Of a stretch of 64,000 nucleotides of DNA, positions 36,421-46,638 are shown piece after piece; position 1 is the first letter of the stretch; each line of letters opens with the position of its first letter. The notes under the pieces are model-generated. The model saw only the letters and a program-made list of their open reading frames with translations. It made no database searches and was not told the origin of the DNA. Source of the stretch: Thermincola carboxydiphila (GTDB lineage Bacteria > Bacillota > Thermincolia > Thermincolales > UBA2595); the NCBI GenBank assembly GCA_016841045.1, contig JAENZX010000019.1, positions 1 through 64,000 on the forward strand, read 5' to 3'. The position numbers were made by a program, and so were the translations under genes.

Positions 36421-37272
36421 ATGAATCAAGACAAGTTATTGCATCTCGATGAAATTCTAACACAGATGAACTCTGTTTTGGTTGCGTTTTCAGGAGGTAT
36501 TGACAGTACTCTTTTATTATATTTTTCCTTAAAAACCCTTGGAAAAAATAATGTTTTAGCTGTCACTGCTTCTTCTGAAACTTACCCAGCTGAAGAATGG
36601 CAGTTTGCCAAAAAAACCGCGAATTCTTTAGGAGCTAACCATATTAGTATATTTACGGAAGAGCTTAACGATTCGCGTTTTTATAACAATCCCCCTGAAC
36701 GTTGCTATTACTGCAAAACTGAATTGTTTGGAAAACTAAAAGGAATCGCAGATGACCAACAGCTTAGGTTTGTTGTAGATGGCGCTAATGCAGATGACAT
36801 TAATGATTTCAGGCCTGGAATGAAAGCCGGAAAAGAACTTGGAATAAGAAGCCCTCTCCAAGAAGCCGGACTGACAAAAAATGAAATAAGAGCTATTGCC
36901 CAAAAAGAAGGTTTACCTAACTGGAACAAACCTAGTCAACCGTGCCTGTCGTCACGGTTTCCCTATGGTCAGGTAATAACCGATGAGAAACTGAGGCAAG
37001 TCGATGAAGCGGAACGTTTCCTAAGAAATCTTGGCATGACAGAAATTAGAGTCCGCCATCACGGTGATACAGCCAGAATTGAAGTACCCGAAGCTCTGAT
37101 AGAGAAAATTACCCGGCCTGAATTCAGGCAGGACGTTGTTCAGAAGTTTTCATCTTTGGGTTTCACATATATAACACTGGATCTAAAAGGGTTTCGAAGT
37201 GGAAGTATGAACGAAGTCCTTTCAAAGGAGATAATTGATGGACAAAGAATTTCTGGAGGACCTACTAAATAA
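36421..37272 (+). CDS. larE: LarE sulfur transferase for nickel-pincer nucleotide
   Basis: A 283-residue PP-loop ATPase: AFSGGIDSTLLL (about 21-32) binds ATP. It adds sulfur to the pyridinium dicarboxylate precursor of the NPN cofactor. Cysteine pattern is RCYYCKTE (about 98-105) plus PCLSSRFPYG (about 175), three cysteines in all. The Lactobacillus enzyme sacrifices one cysteine, whereas the three-cysteine type binds a [4Fe-4S] cluster and can turn over; this one matches the latter. Start at ATG 36421 with TATGGAGG. First gene of larE-larB-larC. Confidence 0.92.
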   Translation: MNQDKLLHLDEILTQMNSVLVAFSGGIDSTLLLYFSLKTLGKNNVLAVTASSETYPAEEWQFAKKTANSLGANHISIFTEELNDSRFYNNPPERCYYCKTELFGKLKGIADDQQLRFVVDGANADDINDFRPGMKAGKELGIRSPLQEAGLTKNEIRAIAQKEGLPNWNKPSQPCLSSRFPYGQVITDEKLRQVDEAERFLRNLGMTEIRVRHHGDTARIEVPEALIEKITRPEFRQDVVQKFSSLGFTYITLDLKGFRSGSMNEVLSKEIIDGQRISGGPTK

Positions 37273-37996
37273 GGTAAAACAAGGAACACTAGATATTGCC
37301 GAAGCAATGGATTGTTTAAAAAGTCTACCTTTTGAGGATTTAGGCTTTGCCAAGATTGACCACCACAGATCTCTTAGGACTGGCTTTCCTGAAGTAGTTT
37401 TCTGTCAGGGTAAGCAGCCGTACCAAGTTGTCGAAATAATAGAAAAGCTTTTGGCCAAAAACAATAATATCCTGGCTACCAGAGCAGGGGCTGATACATT
37501 TGAAGCAGTATCTATGAAGTGTCCTGACGCAAAATATCATGAACTGGCACGCTGCATTACAGTTGAACGCAAATCAGGCCATAAATTCAAAAGTCCTGTT
37601 TTGGTTGTCAGCGCCGGCACGGCTGACCTGCCTGTTGCCGAAGAAGCGGCAGTTACAGCGGAAATAATGGGTAATACCGTTAAACGTCTTTATGATGTCG
37701 GCGTCGCCGGGATTCATCGGCTCTTCTATCATAAATCACTGCTCAATGAAGCTGCCGTTATAATTGTTGTTGCAGGTATGGAAGGCGCTCTGGCCAGTGT
37801 AATCGGGGGGCTTGTCGATGTCCCTGTGGTTGCAGTCCCGACAAGCGTCGGCTATGGTACCGGCACAGGTGGATTTGCTGCCCTGCTGGCAATGCTTAAT
37901 TCGTGCGCTTCCGGCCTTGCCGTGGTAAATATTGACAATGGTTTTGGAGCAGCTGCCATGGCTTCTTCTATAATCCGACTGAAGGAAGGTACCTAA
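37238..37996 (+). CDS. larB: LarB, pyridinium-3,5-biscarboxylate mononucleotide synthase
   Basis: A 252-residue protein that carboxylates nicotinate adenine dinucleotide, the first step of NPN synthesis. The C-terminal PurE-like domain shows SAGTADLPVAEEAAVTAEIMG, YDVGVAGIHRL, VVAGMEGALASVIGGLVDVPVVAVPTSVGYG and NIDNGFGAA. The ATG at 37238 (AAAGGAG before it) lies 35 bases inside larE; the genes overlap and are presumably coupled. Confidence 0.94.
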   Translation: MDKEFLEDLLNKVKQGTLDIAEAMDCLKSLPFEDLGFAKIDHHRSLRTGFPEVVFCQGKQPYQVVEIIEKLLAKNNNILATRAGADTFEAVSMKCPDAKYHELARCITVERKSGHKFKSPVLVVSAGTADLPVAEEAAVTAEIMGNTVKRLYDVGVAGIHRLFYHKSLLNEAAVIIVVAGMEGALASVIGGLVDVPVVAVPTSVGYGTGTGGFAALLAMLNSCASGLAVVNIDNGFGAAAMASSIIRLKEGT

Positions 37997-39208
37997 ATGA
38001 GGACTCTTTATCTGGACTGCTTTGCAGGCATAAGCGGCGATATGTTCCTGGGTGCATTAACCGACCTGGGAATCTCTTTAGATGATTTAACTACCAGTTT
38101 AGCCGGACTGGATTTACCTGACTACCATATTAGTCTGGAAAAAGTCCAAAAAAACGGCATCAGCGGAACTAAATTTTTTGTGCATGTTAATGAAAAAGGC
38201 TTTAATCACCGCCATTTATCTGATATCAAGAATATCATAATTAAAAGCACTCTCCCTAAACAAGTAAAAACCGCAAGTGTCCAGGTGTTTGAAAATCTGG
38301 CTGCTGCTGAAGCAAAAATTCATGGTATTTCTCCTGAAGAGGTTCACTTCCATGAAGTGGGCGCAATTGACTCAATCATCGACATAATTGGAACAATTAT
38401 TGCTCTCGATTTATTGAGTATTAAGAAGATAATGTGCTCACCTCTTCCACTTGGTTTTGGCTTTGTAGACTGTGCTCATGGTATTCTCCCGCTTCCGGCT
38501 CCCGCTGCTCTTGAACTTTTAACCGGTATCCCAACAAAAAAATGCGACATTGAGGGAGAAACAGTGACTCCAACTGGTGCAGCACTAATTAAGACCCTAT
38601 GTCAGGAGTTTGGGCCGATCCCCTCCATGCAGATTTCTAAAATAGGCTATGGAGCAGGAACAGCTGACCGCAAAGTTCCCAATCTGCTGCGCGCTGTACT
38701 GGGTGAAATTGAACAGGAGTCATACCCTTCAGACCTGGATTCTGATTTGACAACAGTTATTGAAGTTAATATCGACGACATGAATCCTGAGTTTTATGAG
38801 CATATATTATCACAGCTTTTTTCTAAGGGAGCGCTTGATGTATATCTAACCCCGGTAATTATGAAGAAAGGAAGGCCCGGTCAGGTATTGACCTGCCTGG
38901 CACCAAAAAATAATACTAAACCTCTGGTTGACATTTTATTTTCTGAAACCTCTACTTTGGGTGTTCGTACATATACTACTAACAGGTTTAAGCTGTTTCG
39001 TGAAATTGTAACAGTAGACACCATTTACGGCACTATTAAAATAAAACTGGGTCGCCGAACAGGATCAAGTGATATACTAACTGCTGCCCCTGAGTGGGAG
39101 GACTGTAAAGAAATAGCCCGGCTAAATAACATTCCGGCAAAAGCTGTTTATGATATTGCAAAGGCCCAGTTTTTAATTTCAAATCAAAAAATAAACGGCA
39201 AACCATAA
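37997..39208 (+). CDS. larC: LarC nickel insertase, single intact frame
   Basis: A 403-residue protein that puts nickel into the pincer cofactor. N-terminal DCFAGISGDMFLGAL and histidine-rich FNHRHLSDI, HFHEVGAIDSIIDIIG; C-terminal VNIDDMNPEFYEHI, VYLTPVIMKKGRPG. In some lactobacilli larC is two frames joined by frameshifting; here one frame covers both parts. Starts on the base after the larB stop. LarA, the lactate racemase, is not in the window, so the cofactor serves an enzyme encoded elsewhere. Confidence 0.93.
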   Translation: MRTLYLDCFAGISGDMFLGALTDLGISLDDLTTSLAGLDLPDYHISLEKVQKNGISGTKFFVHVNEKGFNHRHLSDIKNIIIKSTLPKQVKTASVQVFENLAAAEAKIHGISPEEVHFHEVGAIDSIIDIIGTIIALDLLSIKKIMCSPLPLGFGFVDCAHGILPLPAPAALELLTGIPTKKCDIEGETVTPTGAALIKTLCQEFGPIPSMQISKIGYGAGTADRKVPNLLRAVLGEIEQESYPSDLDSDLTTVIEVNIDDMNPEFYEHILSQLFSKGALDVYLTPVIMKKGRPGQVLTCLAPKNNTKPLVDILFSETSTLGVRTYTTNRFKLFREIVTVDTIYGTIKIKLGRRTGSSDILTAAPEWEDCKEIARLNNIPAKAVYDIAKAQFLISNQKINGKP

Positions 39209-39226
39209 TGGTTTGCCGTTTTTATA
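39193..39226 (+). terminator. Terminator after larC
   Basis: AAACGGCAAACC-N5-GGTTTGCCGTTTTT, stem starting in the last larC codons, with T-tract. Confidence 0.92.
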
Positions 39227-40372
39227 TCAAGGGAGCTCTGATATGATTTTATCAAGTGCTTCTAGGGTTTGATTTACTTCCTTTTTAGTATTAAAGTAGG
39301 AAAAACTAAATCTAACTGTGCCTCTTTCTAATGTCCCCAATGTTTTATGAGCCATTGGGGAGCAATGCAGTCCACTGCGGCATGCTATGTTAAAGACCCG
39401 ATCCAAAACAAATGCTATTTCCGAAGAATCCTGACCTTTAATATTTATCGAGACGACAGGAACCTGAAGGTCAGGGTCAGCTGGACCGTAAATTTTGATC
39501 CTCTTAAACTGCTTTAGTCCCTCAATAAAATCACTCATCAAGTCACGTTCGTGTTTTCTTATTGCATCCAAACCCTTTTCTGTAATAAATTTAATACCCG
39601 CACCGAGACCTGCTATTCCAGGAGTATTTGGTGTCCCGCTCTCATATTTATCAGGCAAATCCCTTGGCTGCTCAAATGATTCACTCTGACTCCCTGTTCC
39701 TCCTTCTTTTAACGTGACCAGTTCAATGCCTTCACGTATAAACAAACCCCCTGTCCCCTGAGGACCAAACAAACTCTTATGCCCGGTAAAAGTCAGAATA
39801 TCTATATTCATCTGATCTATATCAATATCAAGAAATCCTGCAGTTTGAGCTGCATCAACTATTAGTGGGATACCATTATTACGGGCAATTTTACCCACTT
39901 CACCAATAGGCATAATAGCTCCCGTAACATTTGATGCATGGAGCATTACGATAGCAGCAGTATTTCCCTTCAAAGCTTTTGCAGCATCATCAGGGTCCAG
40001 TAGACCATCTTTATTGAGAGATATTTCAGTAACCTCAACTCCACGGCTTTTCAGCACATAAAGCGGCCTCGCCACAGCATTATGCTCTACTGAACTGGTA
40101 ATAACATGGTCCCCTGGTTTTAATAGTCCTTTGAGAGCTAAATTAAGGGATTCTGTGGCATTTCCCGTAAATACAACCCGCGCCGGATCACTAATATTAA
40201 ACAGATTGGCAACTACTTCCCTAGTTTCATAGATAATCCGACCCGCAGCAAGTGACATTTGATGCCCTCCACGACCGGGGTTTGCACCAGTACGTCTTAT
40301 ACAATCTTCAACTGCAGCTATTGTTTCCTCGGGTTTTGGCCATGTGGTTGCAGCATTATCTAAATAGATCAT
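39227..40372 (-). CDS. Cysteine desulfurase-family protein
   Basis: A 381-residue class V aminotransferase of the group often annotated cysteine desulfurase family (TIGR01977). PLP lysine in FTGHKSLFGPQGTGG (about residue 199); SVEHNAVARPL and VDAAQTAG are PLP contacts; the active cysteine loop is ACRSGLHCSP. It probably supplies sulfur from cysteine. Lies convergent to larC; a role in providing sulfide to LarE or Fe-S assembly is inferred only from proximity. GGGAGG before ATG 40372. Confidence 0.87.
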   Translation of the reverse strand: MIYLDNAATTWPKPEETIAAVEDCIRRTGANPGRGGHQMSLAAGRIIYETREVVANLFNISDPARVVFTGNATESLNLALKGLLKPGDHVITSSVEHNAVARPLYVLKSRGVEVTEISLNKDGLLDPDDAAKALKGNTAAIVMLHASNVTGAIMPIGEVGKIARNNGIPLIVDAAQTAGFLDIDIDQMNIDILTFTGHKSLFGPQGTGGLFIREGIELVTLKEGGTGSQSESFEQPRDLPDKYESGTPNTPGIAGLGAGIKFITEKGLDAIRKHERDLMSDFIEGLKQFKRIKIYGPADPDLQVPVVSINIKGQDSSEIAFVLDRVFNIACRSGLHCSPMAHKTLGTLERGTVRFSFSYFNTKKEVNQTLEALDKIISELP

Positions 40373-40538
40373 AATACTTTCCTCCCTGTTAGTAACTAAA
40401 AACTACCCTTCCTGAAATGGCAGCAAAACCCTTCTCAGAAGTACGTGAATATATGTGGTACATACAGACCCAATATTATTATAAAGCCAAGTGGGTTTTT
40501 AAATTCCGCTTATACCCTTAATAAATTTGCCTTTAAAA

Positions 40539-40554
40539 AGTTTCACGTGAAACA
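40539..40554. promoter_or_regulatory. parS site 1
   Basis: AGTTTCACGTGAAACA, 15 of 16 positions like the TGTTTCACGTGAAACA consensus (ParB/Spo0J centromere). Confidence 0.9.
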
Positions 40555-40572
40555 ATTCCAACCCTGTGGCAA

Positions 40573-40588
40573 TGTTTCACGTGAAACA
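40573..40588. promoter_or_regulatory. parS site 2
   Basis: TGTTTCACGTGAAACA, perfect consensus palindrome, one base after the parB stop (40590) and 34 bases from the first site. ParB-CTP clamps load here and help segregate the origin. Confidence 0.95.
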
Positions 40589-40589
40589 G

Positions 40590-41459
40590 TTAATTATCAA
40601 TATCTCCTAACAATACTTCTAGAAGTCTCTCTAACTCTTCATCACCGTAATACTCAAGCTCAATTTTTCCAGCCCTAGTACCATGTCTGATTGAGACTTT
40701 GGTACAAAACTTGGTTTTTAATCGCTCCTCAAGGTCGCTTATAACAGGGTCAATATCTTTTTTCTTTCTGGGTTTTCTGTCTTCCAGTGCAATTTTAACT
40801 TCCTGTTCTGCCTGTCTTACAGATAAACCCTTGTTTATAATTTTTTTGGCTAATTCCTGACGGTCTCCGTCTCTTGGTAAACTCATTAATGCTCTGGCAT
40901 GGCCGGCAGAAATTGCTCCACTAGAAATGAACCCTTTAATTTGTTCCGATAGAGAAAGAAGTCTAACTGTATTAGCAATAAATGGCCTGCTTTTTCCAAC
41001 TCTTTTTGATAATTCTTCCTGGGTCAGTCCGTACTCCTCCATCAGAGTGCTGTAAGCAACAGCCTCCTCAATAGGATTAAGGTCTTCTCTTTGGATGTTC
41101 TCAATCAAAGCAATTTCCGATGTTTCCTTTTCATTTAAGTTTTTTACTATCGCCGGTATTTTTTTAATGCCTGCTATTTTGCATGCACGCCATCTACGTT
41201 CTCCAGCAACCAATTCAAACTGTTCAGAATCCGACGGTCGGACTATGATAGGCTGAACCACTCCGTGTTCTCTAATGGAGTTAGCAAGTTCTTTGAGCTT
41301 TTCTTCATCAAAAACATGTCTTGGCTGATGTTTATTCACTGAAATATTTTCAACAGATATCTCAATTACTTTATCTTCTGCAGGACTATCCTTTTTAATC
41401 TCAGGGAGCAATGCCTGAAGACCTTTTCCCAAACCCTTGCCCAAACCCTTCTTACTCAA
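40590..41459 (-). CDS. parB: Chromosome partitioning protein ParB (Spo0J)
   Basis: A 289-residue ParB. N-terminal [16 protein letters not shown]-binding ParB/Srx region with [12 protein letters not shown] and the GERRWRA motif; helix-turn-helix [25 protein letters not shown] that reads parS; C-terminal dimer domain to about 285. TTG start, since no ATG lies near GGAAGTGACTAAGG. Overlaps parA by 8 bases. Loads SMC at the origin and acts with ParA. Confidence 0.97.
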   Translation of the reverse strand: MSKKGLGKGLGKGLQALLPEIKKDSPAEDKVIEISVENISVNKHQPRHVFDEEKLKELANSIREHGVVQPIIVRPSDSEQFELVAGERRWRACKIAGIKKIPAIVKNLNEKETSEIALIENIQREDLNPIEEAVAYSTLMEEYGLTQEELSKRVGKSRPFIANTVRLLSLSEQIKGFISSGAISAGHARALMSLPRDGDRQELAKKIINKGLSVRQAEQEVKIALEDRKPRKKKDIDPVISDLEERLKTKFCTKVSIRHGTRAGKIELEYYGDEELERLLEVLLGDIDN

Positions 41460-42213
41460 CCTTAGTCACTTCCTTCGCCAATTCCTGATAAACTTCTGCA
41501 CCTTTTGACTTTGGATCATATAAAATAATAGGCTTACCGTGACTAGGTGCCTCACTAAGTCTAACATTTCGAGGCACAATCGTTCTGTAGGTCTTATCCT
41601 TGAAATGCCCCTTAACTTCCTCCACGACCTGTATTGATAGATTGGTACGTGCATCAAACATAGTAAGAAGTACCCCTTCAATCTCAAGCCGGGAATTAAG
41701 GTGCTTTCTTATTAATTCTATTGTATTCATTAATTGTCCCAATCCTTCAAGAGCATAATATTCACACTGAATTGGGATAATCAATGAATCTGAGGCAGTT
41801 AGGGCATTAATTGTAAGCAAACCAAGAGATGGCGGACAATCAATAAATATATAATCATAATTATCCTTTGTCAATTGAAGAGCCTTTTTTAGTTTTAATT
41901 CCCTAGAAATAGCTGTAACCAACTCAATCTCGGCTCCGGCCAATTGAATTGTTGCCGGGACAATGTGAAGCCCTTCAATTTCTGTTTTAGATATAATACT
42001 CTCCATTAAAAGGTCATTTATAAGTACATCATAAACACAATAATTAAGCTCCGTTTTTTCGACTCCCAGACCGCTGCTGGCATTTCCCTGAGGGTCTATA
42101 TCGATCAAAAGGACCTTCTTCCCCAACGCAGCAATACAGGATGCCAGATTAACAGCAGTAGTTGTCTTGGCTACTCCGCCTTTTTGATTTGCAATAGCAA
42201 TAACTTTGCCCAT
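41452..42213 (-). CDS. parA: Chromosome partitioning ATPase ParA (Soj)
   Basis: A 253-residue Walker-type ATPase, deviant Walker [15 protein letters not shown] (11-24), [14 protein letters not shown] and [11 protein letters not shown]. Here the usual KGGVGKT glycine is alanine (KGGVAKT), a variant seen in Soj proteins. Binds DNA non-specifically as an ATP dimer, also controls DnaA at the nearby origin. ATG 42213 with GGTGGTG-like ribosome site. Confidence 0.97.
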   Translation of the reverse strand: MGKVIAIANQKGGVAKTTTAVNLASCIAALGKKVLLIDIDPQGNASSGLGVEKTELNYCVYDVLINDLLMESIISKTEIEGLHIVPATIQLAGAEIELVTAISRELKLKKALQLTKDNYDYIFIDCPPSLGLLTINALTASDSLIIPIQCEYYALEGLGQLMNTIELIRKHLNSRLEIEGVLLTMFDARTNLSIQVVEEVKGHFKDKTYRTIVPRNVRLSEAPSHGKPIILYDPKSKGAEVYQELAKEVTKVE

Positions 42214-42453
42214 ATTACACCACCTGTAAATCGAAATTCATTCTTATTTAGATTCCACAAAAACACTTTGAGTCCTTCCTTAACAGGTGGATTATTTTCT
42301 TTAAACCCTCTAAATTTCTTCCTTTTTCTTACATCGCGCCTCATGGCTCTTATTTTGCCCCAGAATTAAAAAATGTTGTTTTTGGAGTTATTATATTAAC
42401 CATCCCTTTTTCGGAGCTCTCAAAGCAAAACAGACCGGGAACAATTGTTCGTT

Positions 42454-43176
42454 TTATAAAGGTTTTTTTTCAGGCATGCCAGCTTTCCTAGGATATTTTT
42501 CCGGAGTGTGATCCTTCTTTGTCACAAAAATCAAAGCCCGTTTATCTTCAAGTCCAGGTAAAATGACTTCTACCCGGATTAATTTTGCACCCCCAAGAAC
42601 ATTTATGGCATTTTGAGCCTCGTTAATTTCTTCGTCCGCTTTTGCTCCTTTATAAGATATAAAATTCCCGCCTACCTTAACAAACGGTATACACAGTTCA
42701 GACAAAACAGAAAGTTTTGCTACAGCCCGAGAAGTAACTATATCAAAAGCTTCTCTGTAATCAGGCTGCTTGCCAAAATCTTCAGCTCTTCCATGAACTG
42801 CCGAAATGCCTTTAAGACCCAGTTCTCCAATTACAGCATCAAGGAACAAAACTCGCTTCTTTAGAGAATCAAGTAAAACTACATTTATATGAGGCAAAAC
42901 AATTTTTAATGGAATACCAGGAAAACCGGCACCTGTACCAACATCAAGAATACTGAGGGTAGGGTATTCCTTCAAGTGTGGAACCAAAGCCAAGCTATCA
43001 ATAAAATGTTTAACTACAATTTCCTCTGGATCAGTTATCGCTGTTAAATTCATCCTTTGATTCCAATCAAGCAGCAAATTTAGATAAGTTAAAAAATCAG
43101 TGGCTTCCTTCATGCCTACTTTAACTCCTACTAACTCTGCAGTTTCAATTATTTTTTGAGCTAGAAATTCGTCCAT
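42454..43176 (-). CDS. rsmG: 16S rRNA (guanine527-N7)-methyltransferase
   Basis: A 240-residue SAM-dependent methyltransferase (GidB). SAM motif LDVGTGAGFPGIPLKI (about 74-89), LDSLKKRVLFLD, and SRAVAKLSVLSEL; modifies G527 of 16S rRNA, the site for streptomycin effects. 21 bases after mnmG, same operon. The C-terminal tail (about 218-240) is lysine-rich and unusual in length but not otherwise odd. Confidence 0.95.
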   Translation of the reverse strand: MDEFLAQKIIETAELVGVKVGMKEATDFLTYLNLLLDWNQRMNLTAITDPEEIVVKHFIDSLALVPHLKEYPTLSILDVGTGAGFPGIPLKIVLPHINVVLLDSLKKRVLFLDAVIGELGLKGISAVHGRAEDFGKQPDYREAFDIVTSRAVAKLSVLSELCIPFVKVGGNFISYKGAKADEEINEAQNAINVLGGAKLIRVEVILPGLEDKRALIFVTKKDHTPEKYPRKAGMPEKKPL

Positions 43177-43197
43177 TAAAGTTTTAACCTCCCAGAG

Positions 43198-45084
43198 TTA
43201 AACCTCAGTTTTTTCCCTCCGCTTTTGCTCAAGATATACCATTATTATAGATATATCAGCTGGCGAAACACCAGATATCCTAGAAGCCTGCCCTATTGAC
43301 AAAGGTCTCATCCCTTTTAGTTTCTGCTTAGCTTCGGTTGAAATCCCTTTTACATCATCGTAATTCAGCCAGTCAGGTATCTTCTTGTTTTCAAGTCGTT
43401 GAAACTTATCCACCTGCTCCATTTGTCTTTTTATATATCCCTCGTATTTTATCTGTATCTCAACCTGTTCTATTACTTCATCAGGTAAATCGGTAAAACC
43501 CTCTGCAATTTTTCGCAAATCATTATATGAAATTTCAGGCCTTTTAAGAAGTTCCACTAATGTTGCATTTTGTTTAAGCTCAGAACTCCCTTTAGCAATA
43601 AGTACCTGCTGAACTGCTTCAACCGGAGCAACAGATAACTGTCCCAATCTCTGTTTTTCTTTCTCAACTAATCTGTACTTGTCCTCAAAATTTCGATACC
43701 TGGTATCTCCAACTAATTCAACCCTTCGACCCAATTCAGTCAATCTGATATCAGCATTATCCTGTCTGAGCAGTAACCTGTATTCAGCCCGGGAGGTCAT
43801 TATTCTGTATGGTTCATTAGTACCTTTTGTTACCAGATCATCTATCAGAACGCCAATATACGCATCTGACCGCTTTAAAATTAAAGGTTCTTTTTCTTTG
43901 ACTAACAGCGCTGCATTTATTCCTGCAATAATCCCCTGTGCTGCGGCTTCCTCATATCCCGATGTTCCATTAATTTGACCTGCAGAAAAAAGTCCGCTGA
44001 TAACTTTAGTTTCCAGGGTGAGTTTGAGCTGAGTGGGGGGAAGGTAATCATATTCTATTGCGTAACCTGTCCTCATCATTTCAACATTCTCAAGTCCTGG
44101 AATAGTCCTCAGCATTTTTATCTGGACATCTTCCGGAAGACTGGTGGAAAAACCCTGAACGTACATTTCTTCTGTATTTAACCCCTCAGGCTCCAAAAAA
44201 ATCTGATGAGTTGGCTTATCTGAAAAACGAACAACTTTGTCTTCAATCGATGGGCAATATCTCGGGCCCACCCCTTCAATCATACCACTATATAATGGCG
44301 AACGATGCAGGTTTTCCCTTATCACCTTATGAGTTTCTTCAGAAGTATATGTTAGCCAGCAGGAAACCTGCTCCCTTCTAATACCTTTCCCAATAAATGA
44401 AAATTTTAATGCCTTTAGATCCCCAGGCTGCTCTATCATCTTACTAAAATCAATACTTTTCGCGTGAACCCTGGGAGGAGTTCCGGTTTTAAAACGGCCC
44501 AGCTCTAAACCTATTTCACGAAGGTTTTCTGAAAGGCCAATTGAGGGTGGCTGTCCATTAGGCCCACCACTATACGATACATCTCCTATTATTATTTTTC
44601 CACGCAGAAAAGTTCCTGAAGTAATGATGACCGCTTTTGCCTTGAAAACTGCTCCAGTTCTAGTGACTACCCCAGTTATCTTATGCTTTTCAACCAGAAT
44701 CCTCTCTACTAGTCCCTGCTTTAAATCAAGGAATGGTTGATTTTCGAGTACTTTCTTCATTCTGGATTGGTACAGCTGCTTATCTGCCTGAGCTCTTAGT
44801 GCATGAACAGCGGGACCCTTCCCGGTATTAAGCATTCTTACCTGAATGTTGGTTTCATCTGTATTAATGCCCATCTCCCCACCTAATGCATCAATTTCGC
44901 GTACCAAATGTCCTTTTGCAGGACCCCCAATGGCAGGGTTACAAGGCATAAAAGCTACATTATCCATATTCAAGGTCAAAACCAAGGTACGGCAGCCCAT
45001 GCGAGAAGCCGCCAACGCAGCTTCGCAACCGGCATGACCTGTCCCCACAACAATTATGTCATATTCACCAGCAAAGTATTCCAT
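43198..45084 (-). CDS. mnmG: tRNA uridine-5-carboxymethylaminomethyl enzyme MnmG
   Basis: A 628-residue flavoprotein GidA. FAD motif [19 protein letters not shown] (about 12-30), [12 protein letters not shown]-type segment (here [22 protein letters not shown]), and [13 protein letters not shown] near residue 370. With MnmE it modifies the wobble uridine of tRNAs. ATG 45084 with GGGAGG. Confidence 0.97.
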   Translation of the reverse strand: MEYFAGEYDIIVVGTGHAGCEAALAASRMGCRTLVLTLNMDNVAFMPCNPAIGGPAKGHLVREIDALGGEMGINTDETNIQVRMLNTGKGPAVHALRAQADKQLYQSRMKKVLENQPFLDLKQGLVERILVEKHKITGVVTRTGAVFKAKAVIITSGTFLRGKIIIGDVSYSGGPNGQPPSIGLSENLREIGLELGRFKTGTPPRVHAKSIDFSKMIEQPGDLKALKFSFIGKGIRREQVSCWLTYTSEETHKVIRENLHRSPLYSGMIEGVGPRYCPSIEDKVVRFSDKPTHQIFLEPEGLNTEEMYVQGFSTSLPEDVQIKMLRTIPGLENVEMMRTGYAIEYDYLPPTQLKLTLETKVISGLFSAGQINGTSGYEEAAAQGIIAGINAALLVKEKEPLILKRSDAYIGVLIDDLVTKGTNEPYRIMTSRAEYRLLLRQDNADIRLTELGRRVELVGDTRYRNFEDKYRLVEKEKQRLGQLSVAPVEAVQQVLIAKGSSELKQNATLVELLKRPEISYNDLRKIAEGFTDLPDEVIEQVEIQIKYEGYIKRQMEQVDKFQRLENKKIPDWLNYDDVKGISTEAKQKLKGMRPLSIGQASRISGVSPADISIIMVYLEQKRREKTEV

Positions 45085-45141
45085 CGAATCCTCCCATACA
45101 TAAGTGCTAGTTACTAGTTGTTAATGGCTAGCAGCCACTAC

Positions 45142-46521
45142 TTATTTTCCTATGCAAAAACGGCTAAAAATTTGGTCTACTAAATTTTCGCTCAAAGTTT
45201 CCCCCGTAATTTCACCCAAACTTTCCAATGCCGCTTTTATGTCTATAGCTAAAAAGTCTGTAGGTAAACCTGCTTCCAATGCCTGCAACACCTCTTGAAC
45301 ACTTTCAGCTGCTTTATCAAGGGCATTCTTATGCCTTACATTAGTAACCAATAATTCATCACTACCGCTAACATGTCCTGCAAAAACAATTTTCTCTATT
45401 TTTTCCTCCAATTGTTCCAAACCCTCGCCGGTAAGAAGCGAGAGGCGCACTACATCACTCTTTCCGTCGTAATTTTCGATTTCTCTGTCACTAATATCTT
45501 TACCCACATCGGTCTTATTAACAATAATAAGACAGTTTTGATCCTTGACAAGAGAAATAATCTCCTTATCTTCTTCTGTTAGCCCTGTTGAAGCATCTAT
45601 CATTAATAAAATTAGGTCAGCATCTTTGAACAACTCCCTGGATTTTTCAACACCAATTTTTTCTACAATGTCCTCAGTCTCCCTGATACCGGCAGTATCT
45701 ACAAGTACCAATGGAATTCCTTTTATATTAACAACCTCTTCAATAACATCACGTGTTGTACCAGGTATATCAGTGACTATTGCACGATTTTCTTTAAGAA
45801 GCGAGTTTAATAAAGAAGATTTGCCCACATTTGGCTTTCCGATTATGACAGTTTTCAAACCTTCACGCAGAATCTTACCTGCAGCAGAAGATTCAATCAG
45901 TTTCTTAAGTAAATTGAAGATTTCTTCCGTCATCTCTTTGATTTTTGCCCGGCTTAACTCCTCTATATCATGTTCAGGAAAATCAATACCTGCTTCAATA
46001 AAGGCCAGTACTTCAAGCAGCATATCTGTTGCCTTTTTTATCTGATCTGACAGTGCTCCTTTAAGTTGGCGTACTGCAACATCAAGACTTTTTTTAGTCT
46101 TGGAATTAATCAAGTCAATGATTGCTTCCGCCTGAGCCAAATCTACTCGTCCGTTTAAAAAAGCACGTTTGCTAAACTCACCTGGCTCTGCGGGCCGTGC
46201 GCCTACACTTAAAATTAATTCCAAAACTTCCTTTACAGCTATAACTCCTCCATGACAATTAATCTCAACGACATCCTCGGCCGTAAAACTATGTGGTCCT
46301 CTCATTACAGAAACTAGTACTTCATCCACAGTCTTTCCACCATTTCCAACTATATGCCCATATAACAAACTGTGGTTTGGGGCATTATCCAAAGTTTTTC
46401 CCTGTATATTTCGAAAAACTTTATCTACAACTTCAACTGCATTTTTTCCACTCACTCTCACAATAGCTATTCCTGCTACCCCTATCGGGGTAGAAATCGC
46501 AGCTATAGTATCATCTAACAC
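45142..46521 (-). CDS. mnmE: tRNA modification GTPase MnmE
   Basis: A 459-residue protein: N-terminal tetrahydrofolate-binding domain, helical domain, and an inserted G domain with GKPNVGKSSLLN (about 224-235), DTAG, NKTD, and the C-terminal FCIGK with the essential cysteine (C-terminal C-[I/L]-G-K). The annotated frame could start nine bases earlier, but the GTG at 46521 has AAAAGGAAG at better spacing and gives the conserved MLDDTIAAISTPIG start. Partner of MnmG. Confidence 0.95.
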   Translation of the reverse strand: MLDDTIAAISTPIGVAGIAIVRVSGKNAVEVVDKVFRNIQGKTLDNAPNHSLLYGHIVGNGGKTVDEVLVSVMRGPHSFTAEDVVEINCHGGVIAVKEVLELILSVGARPAEPGEFSKRAFLNGRVDLAQAEAIIDLINSKTKKSLDVAVRQLKGALSDQIKKATDMLLEVLAFIEAGIDFPEHDIEELSRAKIKEMTEEIFNLLKKLIESSAAGKILREGLKTVIIGKPNVGKSSLLNSLLKENRAIVTDIPGTTRDVIEEVVNIKGIPLVLVDTAGIRETEDIVEKIGVEKSRELFKDADLILLMIDASTGLTEEDKEIISLVKDQNCLIIVNKTDVGKDISDREIENYDGKSDVVRLSLLTGEGLEQLEEKIEKIVFAGHVSGSDELLVTNVRHKNALDKAAESVQEVLQALEAGLPTDFLAIDIKAALESLGEITGETLSENLVDQIFSRFCIGK

Positions 46522-46566
46522 CGAGACCACTTCCTTTTATCAGCTTAATAATCTGCGAATATATAT

Positions 46567-46604
46567 TTATAAAAAACCCAGCAATATTATTAATTACTGG
46601 GTTT
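46567..46604 (-). terminator. Terminator between jag and mnmE
   Basis: Minus strand AAACCCAG-N15-CTGGGTTT followed by TTTATAA; 8-bp stem, about 35 bases after the jag stop. Confidence 0.8.
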
Positions 46605-46638
46605 AAAGATTTTATTTATGAAATTAGTAAAACTTAAA

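Noticed and set aside
45112-45136. TGCTAG...CTAGCA hairpin between mnmG and mnmE
   Set aside because: Short stem with no T-tract; not convincing as a terminator or operator.
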